Shown one piece after another: positions 32,440 through 36,342 of a DNA stretch of 36,342 nt. A model generated the notes under the pieces. The model saw nothing but the letters and a program-made list of their open reading frames with translations, was not told the origin of the DNA and ran no database searches. Position 1 is the first letter of the stretch. Each line of letters begins with the position of its first letter. Source of the DNA: Atkinsonella hypoxylon (Eukaryota > Ascomycota > Sordariomycetes > Hypocreales > Clavicipitaceae); contig JFHB01000269.1 of the NCBI GenBank assembly GCA_000729835.1, forward strand, positions 1-36,342, read 5' to 3'. Position numbers and translations under genes: made by a program.

Positions 32440-33080
32440 TAATATATAGAGGTTTCTTAATTACTTAAAATTAGTCTTTATAGATTCTTATTAATAAAAC
32501 TAAGCTTTAATTAAGCTTAATTAGCTTTAATAGAGTAGTAATAAGTAGTTTACTAAATTCTATATTTATTTTAAGAAGAAAATTATATTAATAGAAGAAG
32601 CTAACTAGAATAATAGTATAAAGTTAGCTAAGTTATAAATAGCACTTAATAAGAAAATAAGAGATTATAGTATAGAGAGAGATATTCTATATTATAACTA
32701 CCTTTAGGCAGTAGAATGCTACTGCAGTATTACACTAAACCTTAAGTTATATTGCATTAAGAAATAGCATTAGTAGAAATATAGCCTTAGCTTTAAAGAG
32801 CTCTAAAATAGTAACACTAAAATAACTAGAATTAACGCTATAGAAACCTAATAAAAATAGAAAAAGAGTATAAAGAAATCTAAAGTAAAATAACTAAATA
32901 AGAATACTTTATAAGTAAAGTAGGTATTTAAAGCTAAGCTTAAAAAATACTACTAAAAGAGATAATACCTTTAATATAGGTTATTTTAATACTATATTTA
33001 AGAATATAGATTATAACTAGTAAAATATAAGCTAGAGTTAACTAATATATAGGTAGTAGTAATAGATAATATATAGAAAA
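32440..33080 (+). pseudogene. Gypsy D gag relic
   Basis: With stops, the + strand reads as a gag: a Gln/Asn-rich helical part, an AECYC-like pair, and a candidate zinc knuckle near 32950-33010 in which Cys codons are now Tyr, as expected from G-to-A on TGT/TGC. Support comes mainly from position and composition. Confidence 0.6.
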
Positions 33081-34049
33081 AGAACTCTAATAAGTTAAGA
33101 AAAGGCTTACTTTTAGCCTTAAGCTTAGTATAAAGGTAAAGGTAATATAAATAATATAATAACTCTTACTTAGTAGGTAGCTAGAAGAAGAATATAGAGA
33201 GATAACTAAGAAAATAGATATATTATTGTTCTTTATCTCTATACTCTTTAACTAACTATTATTTTATAATATATAGATAAATAGTAAGTATAACTGCTTT
33301 ATTGCAATAAGTAAGAGTTTAGTGTAATACCTTAGCCTAAAGTAAGTTCTACTACTGTATAAAAGAATAGTATAAACAGCAGTAAAGGTTAAATAGTAGT
33401 CCCTTAATAGCTACTAAAGAAGCACCTTAATTACTTCTTTAGTTTACTTATAGATAGATATTAACAGCTAGGTCTTTCTAGTAATAGCCTATATAATTCT
33501 AGGCTTAACCTAAGATTATATCTTTAAAAGCTTATAGTTAGCCTATAATAGAGTTATCCTTAACGCTACTAGCTAGAGCTTATTAGTAGATAAGGCTAAG
33601 GGCCTTATAATTTAAGTAGTAAGCTTTTAAGGCGTTAAGAACCTAATAAGACTAGTATTAATAGCAGTTTATAGTGCTTTAATAAAATAAAGTAAGAGCT
33701 AAGAGGTTACTATATATTTTATTGCTATAAGCCTTTAGGAAATTACCTCTATATTATTATTGTAAATCTCCTTAAAAGGCCTTAATCTATTAATACTACT
33801 ACTTAAATTAAAGAACTTTTATAATCTTTTTAAAGAAAAGAAGGCCTAAGGCCTTCTACTATATAAAGAGAGGCTAGATTACTATATTAGGCTAAAACAG
33901 TAGCTAAATAGCTCCTTATTGTTACTACTATAGGCTTTATTGTATAATTGTAATAGACTAGCCTATTAGAAATTAAGAGGTAAATAATAAACCTAATAAA
34001 TAAAGAATAAATTTAAGCTAGCTTCTCTTTAGTAGTAGTATTTATCCTT

Positions 34050-35180
34050 TTAGCTAAAAAGCTAAGTAGAGAATAGTAATTCTATATTAATTATTAAGCT
34101 CTTAATAAGATTATAGAATAGAACTATTACTTACTCCTCTTAATAAAGAAGACACTTAAGTTATTATTAAAGATACATTAGTTTACTAAGCTAAATATAT
34201 AGTTAGCCTTCTATAGAATCTAGATAGTAAATAGTAAGAAGTACTTTATAGCGTTTTATACTTAGTTTAGCCTTTTTAAATAGCTAGTTTACCCCTTTAG
34301 GTTAGTAAAGGCTTTAGCTATATTTTAATAATATATTAATAGCGCACTAGAAGAGGCTCTTAGAGATTATATAACTACTTATCTAAATAATATCTTTATT
34401 TATATAAAGAGTTCTAGAAAAAACTATATATATAAGGTATAAGGGATCCTAGAAAAGTTATAGTTAATAGAGCTACACTTAAATCTTAAGAAATACTACT
34501 TTACTATAACTAAAGTTAAATATCTTAGCTTTATAGTAGTAGTAAGAAGAGAGATATACCTAAATCTAAAGAAAATTACAGCTATTTAGAAGTAGTAAGC
34601 TTCTACTAAGTTATAAAAGGTATAAAGCTTTCTTAGATTTATAAACTTCTACTATAACTTTATATTAAACTTCTTAAATATTATAAAGCCTTTAGTTAAC
34701 TTAATAAAGAAAGAAGTTCTATTTTAGTAAATAGAGAAATATAAGAGGTTATTTATAAAGCTTAAGAAGGCCTTTACTTTATACTTAGTCTTAGCCTAAT
34801 AGAACCTTAAGAAGAATATAGTAGTAAAGGCTAATTGCTTAAAAGAGGCCTTTAGTAGCTATTTATTCTAATATAATAAAGCTAGTGTACTGTAGCCTAT
34901 AGTATACTATTTAGCTAGGTTATCTCTAGCTTAATATAACTATACTATTTATAATAAAAAGCTCTTAGTAATAATATTTTACTTTAAAGCTTAAGCAGTA
35001 AAGCTATAAAGAGTAGTGTACCCCTTTATAATTCTTACTAACTATAAAAATCTAGAATACTTTATATTTTTATAAAAGATCTTTAAGCATTAAGCTAAGT
35101 AGGTAGAACTTCTCTCTCTTTTTAACTACTACCTATAATACTACTTAGGGCTATAGGTAGATTAACTAAATACATTATTA
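34050..35180 (+). pseudogene. Gypsy D reverse transcriptase and RNase H relic
   Basis: Reads, with stops: LAFYRI, KKYFIAFYT.FSLF, LVYPFRLVKALAIF, then YLNNIFIYIKS at 34380-34411, where the family has YLDDILIYS. Then LHLNLKKYYFTITKVKYLSF and an RNase H with YYLARLSLA, LLVIIFYFKA and LTNYKNLEYF (TDHKNLEYF in the family). Asp-to-Asn at both catalytic positions fits RIP. Confidence 0.87.
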
Positions 35181-35675
35181 TAATAAAAGTAAGATTAAGA
35201 TAGAGTAATACTGTAAATAGGCTAAATCCTTTAGCCTCTCTCTATTAGCTGCCTTAGTGCTTTCTATAGAGATAAGGAGAAGAAAGAGATTATAGAGAAT
35301 ATTACAGTAGAAACAGCTAATAAAGTAACGCTAAAAAGTTAACTAGCTATAGCTTTATAGGTACTAGCTAGAATAACGCTATTTCTAAATAAACACTTAT
35401 AGAGCTTATAGAACTAAGGAGTATAGAAAGACTTAGTATATCTAATAAGGTTAAATATAGTTTAAAAAGAAAAAAGAAGATTTCTATTAAAGGTAAAGAT
35501 ATAAGAATAAATTATAGACTGCACCCTTAATATATAAAGAGCACTAGTTTACTAAAGCTACCTTTAGGTCCTTAAGTATAAGCTATTAACTACTATACTA
35601 ATATATAGAATATATAAGTTGCTAATATTAGGCTACTTAGGATAAAATACTACATTTTAAGTATTAATATATAAC

Positions 35676-36342
35676 TATTGAAAATAATAGGGATTACAGG
35701 ACTAGATATCTAAGAGGGTAGTGGTCTCTTAGATTTAGCACCTGTAATTGCTCCTAGCAATTATTACGTAGTGGAAGCAGCAGCGGCCTAAATCAAGCTG
35801 TAGTGTATAGTACTAAATCACGTAGAGGCAATAGATAACTGTAATAGTAGTATCTTTATATTAAGAGCGCTGTAACGAACAGTAAGGGTAGAATCTTGAA
35901 TCTTTCTAGTCCTTTATAGACCTACTAACTATATCGGCGGGCTGTAGTTACTAGAAGGGGCTTATAGGCTACTTTATAATTTCCGCAAAAAGATTTACTA
36001 TATAAAAACAAAAAAATCGACTTACGGCTATATAAACGAGACGCCTATATGCACAATTTAATAAATTCTACTAATAACAAGCAACCCTTATAAGCAACTC
36101 TATCTAACAATTATACTATTAAATAGCCCTAATTCTTAGCTTTTAAATAGTATACTTCTTAAATTTCTACTATTGCTAGTTGTAGAGAAAATCGCTGTTA
36201 AAGTTAACTATAGGTTAGGCAACTTTGCGTTAGTTGATTCTAGATGTTTTACATCTAGTAACAGCAATATCTCTACTAAAAATTAACGTAACAAGACCTA
36301 GTTAGGGTTATGTAATAGAGCAACTAACAGGCAACTAGTAAG
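35676..36342 (-). repeat. Copia B LTR, minus orientation, cut by the window end
   Basis: Starts TATTGAAAATAATAGG, the reverse complement of the copia B LTR end, and follows that LTR in reverse for 667 bp. About 40 bp of its 5' end should lie beyond the window. If it is a fresh insertion, its target duplication would be ATAAC (35671-35675). It is either a solo LTR or the 3' LTR of an element extending right. Confidence 0.88.

Larger units (their letters stand above)
31629..35675 (+). mobile_element. Gypsy D: Ty3/gypsy element with LTR-C, 3' part cut by another insertion
   Basis: The 5' LTR is 31629-31951, followed by gag-like sequence (about 32440-33080) and reverse transcriptase with RNase H (about 34050-35180), all on +. 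It sits in the copia B LTR fragment 31556-31628; expected target duplication TTAGG (31624-31628). Integrase and the 3' LTR are not in the window. Sequence stops at 35675, where a minus-strand copia B LTR starts. Confidence 0.85.

Overview
The window comes from a filamentous ascomycete, probably Dothideomycetes/Pleosporales (inference). It has the bipartite layout of a fungus with repeat-induced point mutation (RIP). Two very AT-rich blocks of decayed, nested LTR retrotransposons (about 1-20,900 and 30,900-36,342) flank an island of near-normal base composition (about 20,915-30,900). In the AT-rich blocks CA and TG have become TA almost everywhere. Stops in the old reading frames are nearly all TAA or TAG where Gln or Trp codons are expected, and catalytic Asp codons have become Asn. 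No tRNA, rRNA or CRISPR array was seen.

Left block. A Ty3/gypsy chromovirus-type element (G1) is cut into three pieces: RNase H at 1-807, integrase at 7119-8026, chromodomain at 16401-17130. Two complete Ty1/copia elements lie in the gaps. Copia A is 808-7118, with 315-bp LTRs and target duplication ACTAC. Copia B is 8027-16400, with 708-bp LTRs and target duplication AGTAT. Copia B is itself interrupted by a 527-bp miniature LTR element (10378-10904) with 174-bp LTRs and target duplication CTTAA. This has the structure of a terminal-repeat retrotransposon in miniature (TRIM). Further right are an uncertain LTR region, a 60-bp tandem repeat, an LTR (LTR-C) preceded by a polypurine tract, and two tandem copies of a repeat here called family R.

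Gene island. Two MITE-like elements (276 and 301 bp) precede an apparently intact seven-exon cytochrome P450 gene on the + strand (22308-24347, 551 residues). A single-exon gene on the - strand (26153-28066, 637 residues) encodes a FAD/NAD(P)-binding protein of the YdhS-like type and converges on it. Between them lies a frameshifted BTB/POZ-domain relic (24636-25070, - strand). From 28067 to about 30,770 I find no gene I can support.

Right block. Fragments of the copia B LTR (minus, then plus) are followed by a gypsy element (gypsy D, LTR-C type). That element is cut by another minus-strand copia B LTR running off the window end, so at least four insertions are stacked.

The two intact genes encode oxidoreductases (a membrane-anchored P450 and a soluble flavoprotein). 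They could be accessory or secondary-metabolism genes in a repeat-bounded island, but no backbone synthase, transporter or regulator is present to prove a cluster. The most notable finds are the TRIM inside copia B, the datable nest, the intact P450 hidden by its six introns, and the BTB relic.
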